DNA of 64,000 nucleotides from Gracilimonas sp965227785 (GCF_965227785.1 NZ_OZ245785.1:2356001-2420000); one strand, 5' to 3'. Shown: positions 10,029 through 19,900, numbered from the stretch's first letter. Notes: a model not told the origin generated them from the sequence alone. A program made the numbers and translations.

Positions 10029-12290
10029 ATGAAAGCCACGCTTCAAATTGATGGAATGCACTGTGCCGGCTGCGCCAATGCCGTAGATAAACAACTCGAA
10101 AACCTGGAAGGAGTGAAGTCGGCGACGGTAAATCTGGCAACGGAATCGGCAATCGTTGAATACGATGGCGACCTTTCGATGGATGATTTTGAGGAAGCAG
10201 TTTCCAAAGCAGGATATACCCTGATCAGGGACGATTCCAATGAAGAAACCAAAGCAGATCAGGTGGAAGAGCGGGAGCAAAAAAAGTACGAAACCGCCAA
10301 AAGTAACATGGTGTGGTCGTGGGTTCCAACGGCCTTGATGCTGTTGTGGATGCTCCCCATGTGGATAGCCGATTATATGTTTTTAGGTCCGGTGGGAATG
10401 GAGCTGGCAATGATTCTGCTCTCTGGTTTTGCCATTTTCATTCCCGGTTGGGAAACCATCAAGAGTGCCTGGAAGTCATCGGTGAACTTAAGCCCGAATA
10501 TGGATGTACTGATTGCAATGGGGGCTTTAGCTTCACTTTCCACCGGTTTCGTAAAGCTGGCTCATGAGCTGGGTTTCGGGCCGGATTTCCATAGCTTTGC
10601 CATGATCGGTGGGATGATAATGGCTTTTCACCTGACCGGCCGGTTCATCGAGACGAAGGCGAAAGGGAGCGCTTCACAGGCCATTCGTAAACTGCTGACG
10701 CTGGGAGCCAAAGAGGCTTCTGTAATCAAAGATGGGGATGAAGTGAAAATCCCGATCAAAGAGTTACAAGTTGGGGATGTCATGCTCGTTCGCCCCGGAG
10801 AAAAAATTCCAACCGATGGCGAAATAGTAGAAGGAAACAGCAGTGTGGATGAATCCATAGCAACTGGGGAATCGATGCCGGTGGAAAAGTCGGAAGGAGA
10901 TGAAGTAATAGGCGCCACGCTGAATACCAACAGTGTATTAAAGGTAAAAGCAACGAAAGTGGGAAATGAGACCTTCCTGAACCAGGTAATCAAGCTGGTG
11001 GAAGAAGCTCAGGGAAGTAAAATTCCCATTCAGGACTTTGCCGATCGGGTGACTAAAGTATTTGTTCCTGTTGTGCTGTTGTTAGCGGTAATCACCCTTG
11101 CATCATGGCTGATATTCCCTGGGTTTTTTGGTGGGATTGTGGAATGGGTTTCTTCATTTATTCCCTGGGTGAATCCGGATTTAGGATCAACGGCGCTGGC
11201 TTTCTATGCTATGATTGCGGTGCTTGTGATTGCCTGTCCGTGTGCATTGGGCCTTGCAACCCCTACAGCTTTAATGGTTGGGTCAGGACTCGGGGCTGAA
11301 AACGGGATCCTTATCCGAAAAGGGGAAGCCATTCAGCGCATGAAAAATGTGAATGCCATTGTGCTGGATAAAACAGGCACCATCACCAAAGGAAAGCCAA
11401 CAGTAACCGATGTGCTCCCATTTGGTGAAACCAAAAAAGCGGATTTACTGAAATGGGCTGCATCTGTAGAAAACAATTCTGAACACCCGCTGGCCCGGGC
11501 AGTTATAAATCATGCTTCTGAACAGGAGATTAAGCCGGAAGAAGTCTCAGGTTTTGAATCTGTTACGGGAAAAGGAGTGTTTGCCGAACTGGAGGGTAAA
11601 AAAATAGGAGTTGGAACGCCATCATTGATGGAAAATCTGGGCGTTAACATTTCATCAGAGGTTTCCGATCAAAAACAGCAGCTGGAGGAAAAAGCGAAAA
11701 CAGCTGTATTGGTCAGTTTTGATGGAGAAATTGCCGGACTGCTTGGCATCGCCGATGAAGTTAAAGAAGACAGCCGACAGGCTATCGGAGAGCTTAAGAA
11801 AATGGGACTCAAAACTATTATGCTTACGGGAGACAATCAGAAAACAGCCCGGGCTATAGCTGATCAGGTGGGTATTGATGAAGTAATTGCAGAGGTACTC
11901 CCCGATCAAAAGTCCAACAAGGTAAAACATCTTCAAGAAACCGGCGATGTGGTTGCAATGGTAGGTGATGGCATCAACGATGCCCCGGCGCTGACCCTGG
12001 CTGATGTAGGAATCGCTATTGGCACAGGAACAGATGTGGCCATTGAATCCGGAGATATTGTACTGGTGAAGGGGGATTTATCGGCAGTCATTCGCGCCAT
12101 TAACCTCAGCAATAAAACCTTCACCAAAATAAAACAGAACCTGTTCTGGGCCTTTTTCTACAATCTGATTATGATACCGCTGGCTTTTGTGGGATGGCTG
12201 CATCCGCTGCTGGCCGAAGCCGCGATGGCATTCAGTTCCATCAATGTGGTGTTTAATTCACGAAGGCTGGGGAAGGCGAAATTGGATTAA
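10029..12290 (+). CDS. copA: Cu(I)-translocating P1B-type ATPase
   Basis: This 753-residue ATPase exports Cu(I) from the cytoplasm. It has one N-terminal HMA domain with CAGC (Cys12, Cys15), against two in some homologues, and then eight predicted membrane helices. Other motifs are the actuator TGES, the metal-path CPC at residues 403-405 in CPCALGLATP, the phosphorylated Asp447 in DKTGT, SEHPLA and GDGINDAPAL. All catalytic motifs are intact. The gene sits between copZ and a DUF411 gene, which fixes the metal as copper or silver rather than Zn/Cd. It is almost certainly co-transcribed with copZ. Confidence 0.96.
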   Translation: MKATLQIDGMHCAGCANAVDKQLENLEGVKSATVNLATESAIVEYDGDLSMDDFEEAVSKAGYTLIRDDSNEETKADQVEEREQKKYETAKSNMVWSWVPTALMLLWMLPMWIADYMFLGPVGMELAMILLSGFAIFIPGWETIKSAWKSSVNLSPNMDVLIAMGALASLSTGFVKLAHELGFGPDFHSFAMIGGMIMAFHLTGRFIETKAKGSASQAIRKLLTLGAKEASVIKDGDEVKIPIKELQVGDVMLVRPGEKIPTDGEIVEGNSSVDESIATGESMPVEKSEGDEVIGATLNTNSVLKVKATKVGNETFLNQVIKLVEEAQGSKIPIQDFADRVTKVFVPVVLLLAVITLASWLIFPGFFGGIVEWVSSFIPWVNPDLGSTALAFYAMIAVLVIACPCALGLATPTALMVGSGLGAENGILIRKGEAIQRMKNVNAIVLDKTGTITKGKPTVTDVLPFGETKKADLLKWAASVENNSEHPLARAVINHASEQEIKPEEVSGFESVTGKGVFAELEGKKIGVGTPSLMENLGVNISSEVSDQKQQLEEKAKTAVLVSFDGEIAGLLGIADEVKEDSRQAIGELKKMGLKTIMLTGDNQKTARAIADQVGIDEVIAEVLPDQKSNKVKHLQETGDVVAMVGDGINDAPALTLADVGIAIGTGTDVAIESGDIVLVKGDLSAVIRAINLSNKTFTKIKQNLFWAFFYNLIMIPLAFVGWLHPLLAEAAMAFSSINVVFNSRRLGKAKLD

Positions 12291-12357
12291 ATCTCATAAA
12301 ACAAAATTGCCTCAGGACAGTTATCTTGTCGCAAATCATTTTAAACAATCAAAGAAT

Positions 12358-12837
12358 ATGAATAACGCAAAGATTTTAATTGTTGGATTATTAGTAACCG
12401 TAGGCGTTGCTGCTTTTTTATTTTGGCCTGGAAATTCCCCGCAAAACATCCTGTCCGATAAAACCGAAGTGGTGATGTATAAAAATGAAGGCTGCCAGTG
12501 CTGTACCAAGTGGGGCGATCATATGGAAGAGGGGGAGTTTACTGTGGAGGAAGTTCCCACTCCAGTTCTCATGCAAGTGAAACAACAAAATGGAATTACC
12601 CGGGAATTGGCCTCTTGTCACACCGCCATGATTGGTGATTATGTTGTAGAAGGGCACGTTCCCCGCGAAGATGTTGAGCGACTGCTTCAGGAAAAACCGG
12701 AGGGTGTGATCGGTTTGGCAGTACCGGGAATGCCAACCGGATCGCCGGGAATGGAAATGCCTGGCCGACCCGCCGACAATTATGATGTATTACTCCTGAA
12801 AAAAGATGGGTCCACCAGCGTGTACGCATCACACTAA
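12358..12837 (+). CDS. DUF411 family metal-binding protein
   Basis: This 159-residue protein has an N-terminal membrane anchor or signal segment (about 4-23). It then has the DUF411 signature GCQCC (Cys46, Cys48, Cys49), followed by LASCHTAMIGDYVVEGHVP. The family is found with copper-resistance genes and is often called CopG-like. It probably binds Cu(I) in the periplasm. I chose the ATG at 12358 because it opens the membrane segment; the frame is open upstream into the 3' end of copA. It lies 67 bases after copA and is followed by a strong terminator, so it closes the operon. Confidence 0.9.
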   Translation: MNNAKILIVGLLVTVGVAAFLFWPGNSPQNILSDKTEVVMYKNEGCQCCTKWGDHMEEGEFTVEEVPTPVLMQVKQQNGITRELASCHTAMIGDYVVEGHVPREDVERLLQEKPEGVIGLAVPGMPTGSPGMEMPGRPADNYDVLLLKKDGSTSVYASH

Positions 12838-12860
12838 AAGAAGTACCTTAGTAATTGAGA

Positions 12861-12892
12861 AAGGCTTATCGCTAACCGGTAAGCCTTTTTTT
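12861..12892 (+). terminator. Rho-independent terminator of the copper operon
   Basis: The stem AAGGCTTA pairs with TAAGCCTT across an 11-base loop. It is followed by a run of seven T residues. It starts 24 bases after the DUF411 stop codon. Confidence 0.9.
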
Positions 12893-13001
12893 GTATACGT
12901 GATATCCGAAATAAATTATTTAACAATGATTTCACTGAATAATTGAAACAAAATGCCGCTAAGAGTCTTTAATAGGGTGAATACAAACAAAACTCAGGTT
13001 T

Positions 13002-13205
13002 ATGAAAAAGACGATAGGCGGCATGTTAACCGCAGGCGGACTAATAGGGATTATCTATTTTGGATACCAATATATGCAGGATTCCGAATCTTTTGAGGCA
13101 TTCGGTGCAGATGTTGCCATAAGTACCGGAGACTATACACCCATTATTATCTCCGCAGTTGTTATGGTAGCCGGAATCGTAATTTCAAAGCTGAACCTGA
13201 AATAA
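13002..13205 (+). CDS. Small membrane protein of unknown function
   Basis: This 67-residue protein has two predicted membrane helices (about 7-26 and 47-64) joined by an acidic, soluble loop containing FEAFGADVAISTGDYTP. It has an ATG start and its own terminator-isolated transcription unit. Small two-helix proteins of this layout are common in Bacteroidota genomes. I do not recognise the family and infer no function. Confidence 0.7.
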   Translation: MKKTIGGMLTAGGLIGIIYFGYQYMQDSESFEAFGADVAISTGDYTPIIISAVVMVAGIVISKLNLK

Positions 13206-13226
13206 ACCAAGAATAAAAAAAGATCA

Positions 13227-13288
13227 GTCATCGCGAGGAGTACCAATGCTTGAATTGGTTTCCAATATTCGCCGACGAAGCGATCTCC
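13227..13288. repeat. Dispersed REP-like intergenic element
   Basis: The text GTCATCGCGAGGAG at 13227-13240 faces CGACGAAGCGATCTCC at 13273-13288. The ATCGC and GCGAT ends can pair. An inner 6-bp hairpin (ACCAAT at 13242-13247 with ATTGGT at 13254-13259) sits between them. The same kind of element (GCGAGGAG ... CGACGAAGCGATCTC) is scattered between genes of many Bacteroidota. This statement is from memory and not checked here. Confidence 0.55.
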
Positions 13289-13340
13289 AGGAATAGGTTT
13301 AATATTCTCTGCTGTGAGTGCTTAATCAAAGGCAAAGAAT

Positions 13341-14177
13341 CTATAAACCACACAGCTTTTCGCTCATCTTCCAGAGCTCCCGGGCAGCATCGGCATCACG
13401 GGCAGTTTTGCTGGGGGTGGCTGCTTTCTTGTTTTTGAAGTAGGCCCCATTTACGTTTTCCACATCCTGTGAGGTGGCCAGATAAACAGAGGTCTCAGCT
13501 CCCTTTCGGGGTGAAGCCATAAACGGTTTTCCGATAGTGAAGAGGGTTTTCATGATCCAGCTTGCGTCGCTTGCAAAGTTGGATGCGATGGTGCCCGGAT
13601 GCAGGCAGTTTGCCGTAACCGATGTGTCGACCAAGCGATGAGCCAGCTCTTTGGTGAACAGAATGTTAAACAATTTAGAATTGCCATATGCTTTAGTCGG
13701 ATTAAAATTTTCCGAAAGCTGAAGGTTTTCCGGGTCAAACTCACCGGCCTTATGGGCTTGGGAAGATACGTTTATAATCCGGGCATAGTCTGAGGCTTTT
13801 ATATGGTCAAGCAACAGGTTTGTGAATAGGAAATAGCCAATATGATTTACCGCAAAGGTCTTTTCCAATCCATCCACTGTTTCCTCTCTCCCTGAAGCGA
13901 TAAAGCCGTGATTATTGATGAGTACATCCACCTTATCGTATTCTGTTTTAATCTTCTCCGCAGCCTTCCGAATTTCAGACTGGATGGCGAAGTCGCAGAG
14001 TACAATATCGATGCCGGGATTTGAAGTTTCATCAATGATTTGCCGGCGAGCCTCTTCGGCTTTGTCTTCATTCCGGCATACCATCACAATGTATGCGCCT
14101 TTCTTTGCCAGCGCTTTCGTGGTTTCAAATCCAATGCCCGAATTAGCTCCGGTAATCACACATAATTTGTTGTTCAT
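13341..14177 (-). CDS. SDR family NAD(P)-dependent oxidoreductase, retinol-dehydrogenase-like
   Basis: This 278-residue short-chain dehydrogenase has the Rossmann motif TGANSGIG (residues 9-16) and NNHG (88-91) in place of the usual NNAG. The catalytic residues Ser138/139, Tyr164 and Lys168 lie in AYGNSK. The sequence most resembles the retinol dehydrogenase/WW-domain oxidoreductase-like subgroup, which are NADP-linked reductases with broad carbonyl substrates. The gene is monocistronic and points away from the GroES-like gene. The substrate is unknown. Confidence 0.9.
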   Translation of the reverse strand: MNNKLCVITGANSGIGFETTKALAKKGAYIVMVCRNEDKAEEARRQIIDETSNPGIDIVLCDFAIQSEIRKAAEKIKTEYDKVDVLINNHGFIASGREETVDGLEKTFAVNHIGYFLFTNLLLDHIKASDYARIINVSSQAHKAGEFDPENLQLSENFNPTKAYGNSKLFNILFTKELAHRLVDTSVTANCLHPGTIASNFASDASWIMKTLFTIGKPFMASPRKGAETSVYLATSQDVENVNGAYFKNKKAATPSKTARDADAARELWKMSEKLCGL

Positions 14178-14323
14178 AGAGATGTCCTTCGTTGTTATGT
14201 CTTGATCTTCGGGATTGCAACTTCAAAAGTTTCAAACAAATAAATAAAGGGTCAATTGATGTACGCTAACGGTTTACCAGAGCATCAAATTCCGTATCTT
14301 TACAGAAAATTTCTAAACAAGCT

Positions 14324-14695
14324 ATGATACAAGAATATCTGAACTCCATTGAGAAATTTGTTGTAGTAGGTGATCGGGTGCTCATCAAGCCCCGAGATAT
14401 GGAAACCCACACCCGCAGCGGACTGGTACTCCCGGCTTCTGTAAAGGAGAAGGAGGAAATTCAGAGTGGCTATATCGTCAAAACCGGCCCGGGTTATCCT
14501 ATCCCAAATACCGACATCGAAGAGACCTGGAAAGGAAGTACCGATACCAAGTACATTGGCATGCAGGCTATTGAAGGAGATCTTGCCATCTTCCTGAAAA
14601 AGCAGGCCTATGAAATCGAATTTGAAAACGAAAAATATCTAATCGTCCCTCATGCAGCTATTTTGTTGCTCATTCGGGATGAACAAACAACGTAA
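14324..14695 (+). CDS. Stand-alone GroES-like co-chaperone family protein
   Basis: This 123-residue protein has a GroES-like fold: VGDRVLIKPRD, the mobile-loop region THTRSGLVLPAS, and GYIVKTGPGYPIP. It is about 25 residues longer than GroES because of an insertion (about 68-86, containing EETWKGSTDTKYIG). No groEL lies next to it, so it is unlikely to be the main GroES. It may bind GroEL in a modified way or act on another partner. Its stop codon shares one base with the start of the next gene (TAATG), which implies translational coupling. The family assignment is good and the function is unknown. Confidence 0.85.
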   Translation: MIQEYLNSIEKFVVVGDRVLIKPRDMETHTRSGLVLPASVKEKEEIQSGYIVKTGPGYPIPNTDIEETWKGSTDTKYIGMQAIEGDLAIFLKKQAYEIEFENEKYLIVPHAAILLLIRDEQTT

Positions 14696-15366
14696 TGACT
14701 CAAGAGAAAACACAAGCAGACGATAAGAGAGAAGAACAACAAGAACTAAACGATACCAACCAGCCGGAACCACCCAAGCATTCGGCATTTGATGACATAC
14801 AGGGCATTGTAATCGGCTCACTGATGGCTGCCTTCGGGATCGCCATCTTTTCGCACATGAACTTCCTGATTGGTGGTACGGCCGGGGTTTCATTTCTGGT
14901 TCAGTACACAACCGATTTCAGCTTTGGGGTCGTCTTCTTCGTTATAAACCTGCCCTTCTATGTACTGGCGGTAAAAAAGCTGGGATGGGAATTCACCATC
15001 AAAACCTTTCTGGCGGTTTTCGGTGTTTCATTCCTTACGGAGTTTATACCCATGATTTTTGAGTTCGGGGAAATCAACCCCTGGTTTGCTGCTATTTTTG
15101 GCGGCTTTTTGATCGGGAGTGGCTTGCTGATGCTCTTCAGGCACAAAGCCAGTCTGGGTGGGTTGAACATCCTTTCTATCTACGTGCAGGAATATTTTCA
15201 AATCAGTGCGGGCAAGTTTCAGATGGTAGCCGATACCCTCATTATCATGGCGGCCTTTTTTGTAGTGGATTGGAAAGCACTCGCTTTTTCTGTACTGGCT
15301 TCCGTTGCCTTAAATATAATTCTGGCCATTAATCATAAACCCGGTCGCTACCGTGGAATGAGTTAA
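14695..15366 (+). CDS. YitT family membrane protein lacking DUF2179 domain
   Basis: This 223-residue integral membrane protein has a charged Gln/Glu-rich cytoplasmic N-tail (1-32). About five to six hydrophobic helices follow, with the family motif FLIGGTAGVSF near residues 60-70 and SGLLMLFRHKASLGGLN. Usual YitT proteins are about 280 residues with a C-terminal DUF2179 ligand-binding domain. Here the protein ends after the membrane part, so that domain is absent. It is coupled to the GroES-like gene upstream. The function of the family is not established. Confidence 0.85.
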   Translation: MTQEKTQADDKREEQQELNDTNQPEPPKHSAFDDIQGIVIGSLMAAFGIAIFSHMNFLIGGTAGVSFLVQYTTDFSFGVVFFVINLPFYVLAVKKLGWEFTIKTFLAVFGVSFLTEFIPMIFEFGEINPWFAAIFGGFLIGSGLLMLFRHKASLGGLNILSIYVQEYFQISAGKFQMVADTLIIMAAFFVVDWKALAFSVLASVALNIILAINHKPGRYRGMS

Positions 15367-15796
15367 AAATAGGGTGCCCATTACTAAGCAATCCATTATT
15401 TCAAGAAGTCTTTCTCTTTGCGAAGGAGAAAACAAAAGAGGTTGAAAATTGGCCAAGGGAACAAAGAGTACTACTAACTTGCTCGCTCAACAAATAGTGG
15501 AACACGGATGGCACTGATAGAATGGATCTTTGCGGATTGAGGTAATTAATCGTTCATAGAAAATCGATCACTCACATTCAATTTTTTAGGGTCATTATGA
15601 ACGAAGTGTATACGCAGTAAAGAACCTTAGACACGAAATTCTTACTCCATAATTTTTAGCAAAGAGTCTTCTCTCTGATACCAGGTCAAGATGACAACGA
15701 GGTTAGATAGAAATTGAAGACTACAAACTTGCACGGAATGTTTTGTCTTATATATTAGGTTGACTGATCATACCACACTCAACCAAATTAAAGCCT
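15367..15796. other. 430-base gene-free region with degenerate repeat
   Basis: No open frame with coding character was found. The text around 15592-15697 looks like a decayed copy of the GTCATTCTGAG...GAATCTT type dispersed element (GTCATTATGAACGAAG at the left, GGTCAAGATGACAA at the right). Upstream, around 15496-15535, there is text of the kind found in other intergenic repeats (ACACGGATGGCACTGATAGA). A promoter for the MBL gene should lie near 15720-15790. Confidence 0.4.
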
Positions 15797-16711
15797 ATGA
15801 AACGCCGGGAATTTTTACTCAAATCAGCCTTAATGGGAGCTGCCGCTACTTTCCCAATCCATAAACTGTTTGCGGGCGTGCAGGAAAGTCCGTTTAACAC
15901 GCTCCGAAGAAATGTAGGAACATTCACTGGGCGAGGGGGAACCATAGGTTGGCTGGTAAATGATAATGCGGTTGTGATAGTGGATTCACAGTTCCCGGAT
16001 TCGGCTCAAACCTGTATCACCGGTCTTGAAGAAATGACCGATATTGCTTTTGATATGCTGATTAACACTCATCATCATGGTGACCACACAGCAGGAAATC
16101 CGGCTTTCAAAGGGAAGGTGAAGCGGATTGTGGCTCATAAAAATGTGCCTGATTTGCAGAAAGCTTCAGCAGAACGGCGCGGACAGGAAGCGCTCGATGC
16201 ACAGGTTTACCCGGATACGACTTATGAAGAAACATGGTCGGAAGATGTTGGAGATGAGACTGTTCATTTGAGGCATTACGGTCCGGCGCACACCGGCGGG
16301 GATTCTGTCATATACTTCGAAAAAGCCAATGTAGCTCATATGGGCGATTTAATGTTTAACCGGGCTCATCCGTTTATAGACCGTGGAGCCGGAGCTTCCA
16401 TTTCAAACTGGATTACTACTTTGAACCGTACAGCAGATGACCTTCCTTCAGACACGATGTACATTTTCGGCCATGGAAATTCAAACTATGGTATTACCGG
16501 TAGTGTTGAAGATCTGGAAGTGATGAGTGAATTTCTTGCTGCTCTTTTAGATTATACCCAAAAGGGAATCGATACCGGAATGTCTAAAGAGGAATTAATG
16601 AACAAAGAAACACTGGACGGTTTTGAGGAATTCAAAGCTCCGGGCTGGAGACTACCTCTTAGTGCTAATATTGAAGTGGCCTATGCTGAATTAACGGAAG
16701 GCAATGGATAA
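15797..16711 (+). CDS. Tat-signal MBL-fold metallo-hydrolase
   Basis: This 304-residue protein begins MKRREFLLKSALMGAAA, which is a twin-arginine type signal (RREFLLK) with a hydrophobic segment. The metal motif THHHGDH is at residues 91-97 (ligands His92, His94, Asp96, His97), and the HTGGDS and MGDLMFNR segments supply further ligands. It belongs to the class B3/glyoxalase-II-like group of secreted MBL proteins (quinoprotein relay SoxH-like). It probably folds with Zn in the cytoplasm before Tat export. The substrate is unknown. Its last 8 bases overlap the start of a small zinc-ribbon gene. Confidence 0.88.
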   Translation: MKRREFLLKSALMGAAATFPIHKLFAGVQESPFNTLRRNVGTFTGRGGTIGWLVNDNAVVIVDSQFPDSAQTCITGLEEMTDIAFDMLINTHHHGDHTAGNPAFKGKVKRIVAHKNVPDLQKASAERRGQEALDAQVYPDTTYEETWSEDVGDETVHLRHYGPAHTGGDSVIYFEKANVAHMGDLMFNRAHPFIDRGAGASISNWITTLNRTADDLPSDTMYIFGHGNSNYGITGSVEDLEVMSEFLAALLDYTQKGIDTGMSKEELMNKETLDGFEEFKAPGWRLPLSANIEVAYAELTEGNG

Positions 16712-16871
16712 GAAAGAGTCATCTATCCAAAGATCAGATAAAAAAGAAGCAAAACGCCGTTGTTTATTCTGCGGACAGGAAGCGGAGTTGGTCTGGGTTC
16801 ACGGACACGGGCAATGTGCTGCCTGCGGAACCAACGCCGAAGAGTGCTGTCGGGGGGAGGTAAAGTGTTAA
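16704..16871 (+). CDS. 55-residue zinc-ribbon protein
   Basis: This small gene starts at ATG 16704, eight bases inside the end of the MBL gene in another frame, and stops at TAA 16869-16871. The 55-residue product has a Lys-rich N-terminus (1-19) and then CLFCG (Cys20, Cys23) and CAACG (Cys38, Cys41). These four Cys are spaced as a typical zinc ribbon, with two His (33, 35) and extra Cys48/49. The overlap suggests translational coupling to the MBL gene. The clean ribbon argues for a real gene despite its length. The function is unknown. Confidence 0.72.
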   Translation: MDKKESSIQRSDKKEAKRRCLFCGQEAELVWVHGHGQCAACGTNAEECCRGEVKC

Positions 16872-16926
16872 TGTGTGAAAGTGTTAACGTGCTTAAAACG
16901 TCGTTAACACTTTCACACATTAACAC
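16865..16926. repeat. Perfect 25-bp inverted repeat
   Basis: The left arm at 16865-16889 is the exact reverse complement of the right arm at 16902-16926, with a 12-base loop. The left arm begins within the last codons of the zinc-ribbon gene and includes its TAA. The right arm ends 12 bases from the convergent tamB stop. The stem is AT-rich and has no T-tract, so it is not a standard terminator. Confidence 0.9.
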
Positions 16927-16938
16927 GTCAACACATTC

Positions 16939-19900
16939 TCAATAATCATACTGCCAGCGGATGTCGATACCCTGTCGGCTGTCATCTCCCTGAGTCAGGA
17001 TTAAGTCAAGATTTTTGGTAAGCAGGTATTCGAGGATAAACAGGGTTTCCGGCGTTGCTCCGCTTATCTCATTTACAATTGCGAAAAACGTTCTCCGGTT
17101 CAGATACCAGCCGGTTTTTATGGACGGGTTTCCATTAGCTCCGGAGTTATCAATCTGAACCACATCAATGCCAAGCTGTTGAGTGGCCAGGGTTTCAAAT
17201 TCATCCAAGAGCACATCTACCAGTAAATCGGTAGGGGATGAACCGCTGCTTCCGCTTACCACCTGCTGCCACGACTCCAGCGCATAGCAAGGTTTGTTAA
17301 AGAGGGTGTAGCAAACAATGTCCTGCTGCTCCATTTGGGGATTACTTTCAAATCTGAAATCGGGATCTTCTGCCTCACCTTCGATGATGTAGTATAGGAT
17401 TATAGGATCACCTTGTTTTTGGGAGGTCTGCGGAACATAACTGGTTTTAATGAACAGGTCAGGATTTGTAACCGGGCCGCTGAAGGTGAAGGTTCCTTCG
17501 TCCAGGGTAAACTGTTTGCCCAAAGGACGAACATACCCACGCTGAGCATTCAGGGTTCCAAACAGTTGCAGGTCCTGCTCAGTTTGCTTTTGCGCATCCA
17601 GTTCACCGGTCATCGCAATTTCCAAATCCAGGTATCGCCGGTTCCGGATCAGGAAGTTTCGCTCAATCACGAACTGCATGTCTATGGTCAGGGAATCGTA
17701 TGCACTAAATGAAGAGGTTTCTTCCCCTTCAAGCTCTACGGTTTCTACCGATCTTTCTCCAAAATCCTGCAAGTATACAAATCCATTTTTGATGCGCAGC
17801 TCACCCGAAGCTGTAGGGCGTGTTGGCTTACCTGACAGCTTGCTGTTTAAATCAATCGTGAGGTTGTAATCCGAAGTGTTGGCCAGGCGGAAACGGGATG
17901 CTCTGGCATCAATATTAAGATTAGTTGGGGTGATTCCCTTCATATTGATAGAGCCATTGGCATTAAAACTACCACTACCACTTCTGGCCGTAAGTTGTTT
18001 TAGTCGCAAACCGGATTCATTAAAGTCCAACTCAGATTTAATTTCGGTAAGCTTGATACCGGCTATTGGCACGGAAAGCTCTCCTTTGTCGAGCCGCAGA
18101 TATCCCCGCGGTGTGAGTGTGCTCTTTGTGCCGGCTATTTCGATGACTGCATTCAGCATACCCCGCAGCTTGTTCATGTACTGCTTATCGAGGAAATCAT
18201 TAAACACCGACAAGTTAAAGTCATCAGTAACCACACTGATGTTTAGAGAATCTTCATCATCCGGCATATTCATGGCAAAAGTCCGGAAGTCCAAAGAAAT
18301 AGGCAGCTCCGATCGGATAGATGCTGCTTGCTGACCACGTGCCCTGATTTCAGCATTGGCCGTTACATTTTTTTGCTGGTGATGGTATCGGAATTCGGCA
18401 AAGGCAGAATCAATCTTAATACCGGAAAGTGTGGGGTCGCCAAGTTGAAAAACACCTTCCATATCTGGTTCACCCGCAGTACCTGAAAGTTGACCGTTGA
18501 ATGAGAGTACGCCCCGGGTTCCGGTAATACCAAAGGCGTTCAATAGGTTCTGGAATTCACTCAGTTGTACAGGATTAACCATTAATTGTCCGCTCACCGG
18601 CTCTTCGAAAAAGGAATCATCAAGAGTGGCGGGATCGGCAGCTACAAATGGAACATCCAGGCGGCCGGATATTTTTTCTTCACCGTTCATTTTGAGTCCC
18701 AGCTCCGCTTTTAATCGCTTAGTCATCAGGCTGAAATTCAAATTCATGGTATCCACTTCCGTGCCTTGGTAGGCAACGTTGGTGAAGGTGAGTAATCCGT
18801 CACCGGAAAGATCTTCAGGGCTGTTGGTAAAACGCATGTTTCCGGAGAGGATACCATCGACAAAACGCTCGTCAAAAATAATTTCCTGAATCACCCCAAA
18901 ATCAAAATCCTGACCGCGAATCCAGCCTTCCTGCTTCAAAGAATCGGCATAGGGGATGGCCATGGTTAAATAGGTGCCTCCATCTGATTGCAGGTGTAGG
19001 GTGTCGGTTTGTATGGTAGCATCCCGGTAGGTCAGGCGAAAAGGAGATTGGAGGGAAAGCACCCGGGCGGGTGTAGTAAAATCAAATTTCTGCCATTGCA
19101 GGTGGGTGTGTAAGGTCTCAAGGTTGATTTCATAGTTTCCCGATTGAGTGATTTCGCCGGCGTCGTCACTTTCAATATCCAGCATAAAACTTCCATTCAT
19201 GGAGTCGGCGGAAGCAATCCCGATGGTTTCAAAGTGAATGTCTTGTAGAGTAAAATCAGTGTAAGCCGGCTGTCCTACATCAAGGGAAAGTTGATAGCTG
19301 TAATTATCGCCGATACCAATCAGCGTACTTCCTGAAATGGACTGTGCAGACAGGAGGGTGTCGTATTTGAAGTCCTGCAAGTTTACATTGCCGTCAAACT
19401 GAAGCCGATTCTCTTTTTCAGTGATGTTCCCGGCTACGGTTCCTTCCGCACTCAGTAGTTGAATCCCCAAAACAGAGGCTAAAGGCTGCAGGTTTTTAAT
19501 TTTCATATCCACAGCCAGCTTATTCATTGGGTCCGATTGGTCCTGAAGGTTGCGGCGGCCGGAAAAGGTTCCTTCAATAACTTCACTTTCAAGATCGCCT
19601 TCCGAGATGGTAAGAATATTTCTGTTCAGGCTGGCCATGATATTGAGGCGATCTAAAGCAGCGCCATTTACATAGCTTGAATCAATGAGTAGATTGGATT
19701 GCAGTTCGATCTTATCAGGATCAAAATAACGTCCGGAACCTGTTGTCTTTAGATTGATACTGGTGGGGAAATCCTCAACCCCGGCAATTTCTGAAGCGTT
19801 GAATGAGGAGGTGTTAACGCTATATGAATAAGAAGGGCCTTCACCAAGATAATCCTCAATAGTACTTTTAAAAGAAATCTTGCTGTCAATCAGTTGAACA

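Noticed and set aside
14295..14302. TATCTTTA before the GroES-like gene and TATCTTTC at 9778-9785 before copZ, similar to the Bacteroidota -7 element TAnnTTTG
   Set aside because: The expected TTG near -33 was not found at the right spacing for either, so I do not list them as promoters.
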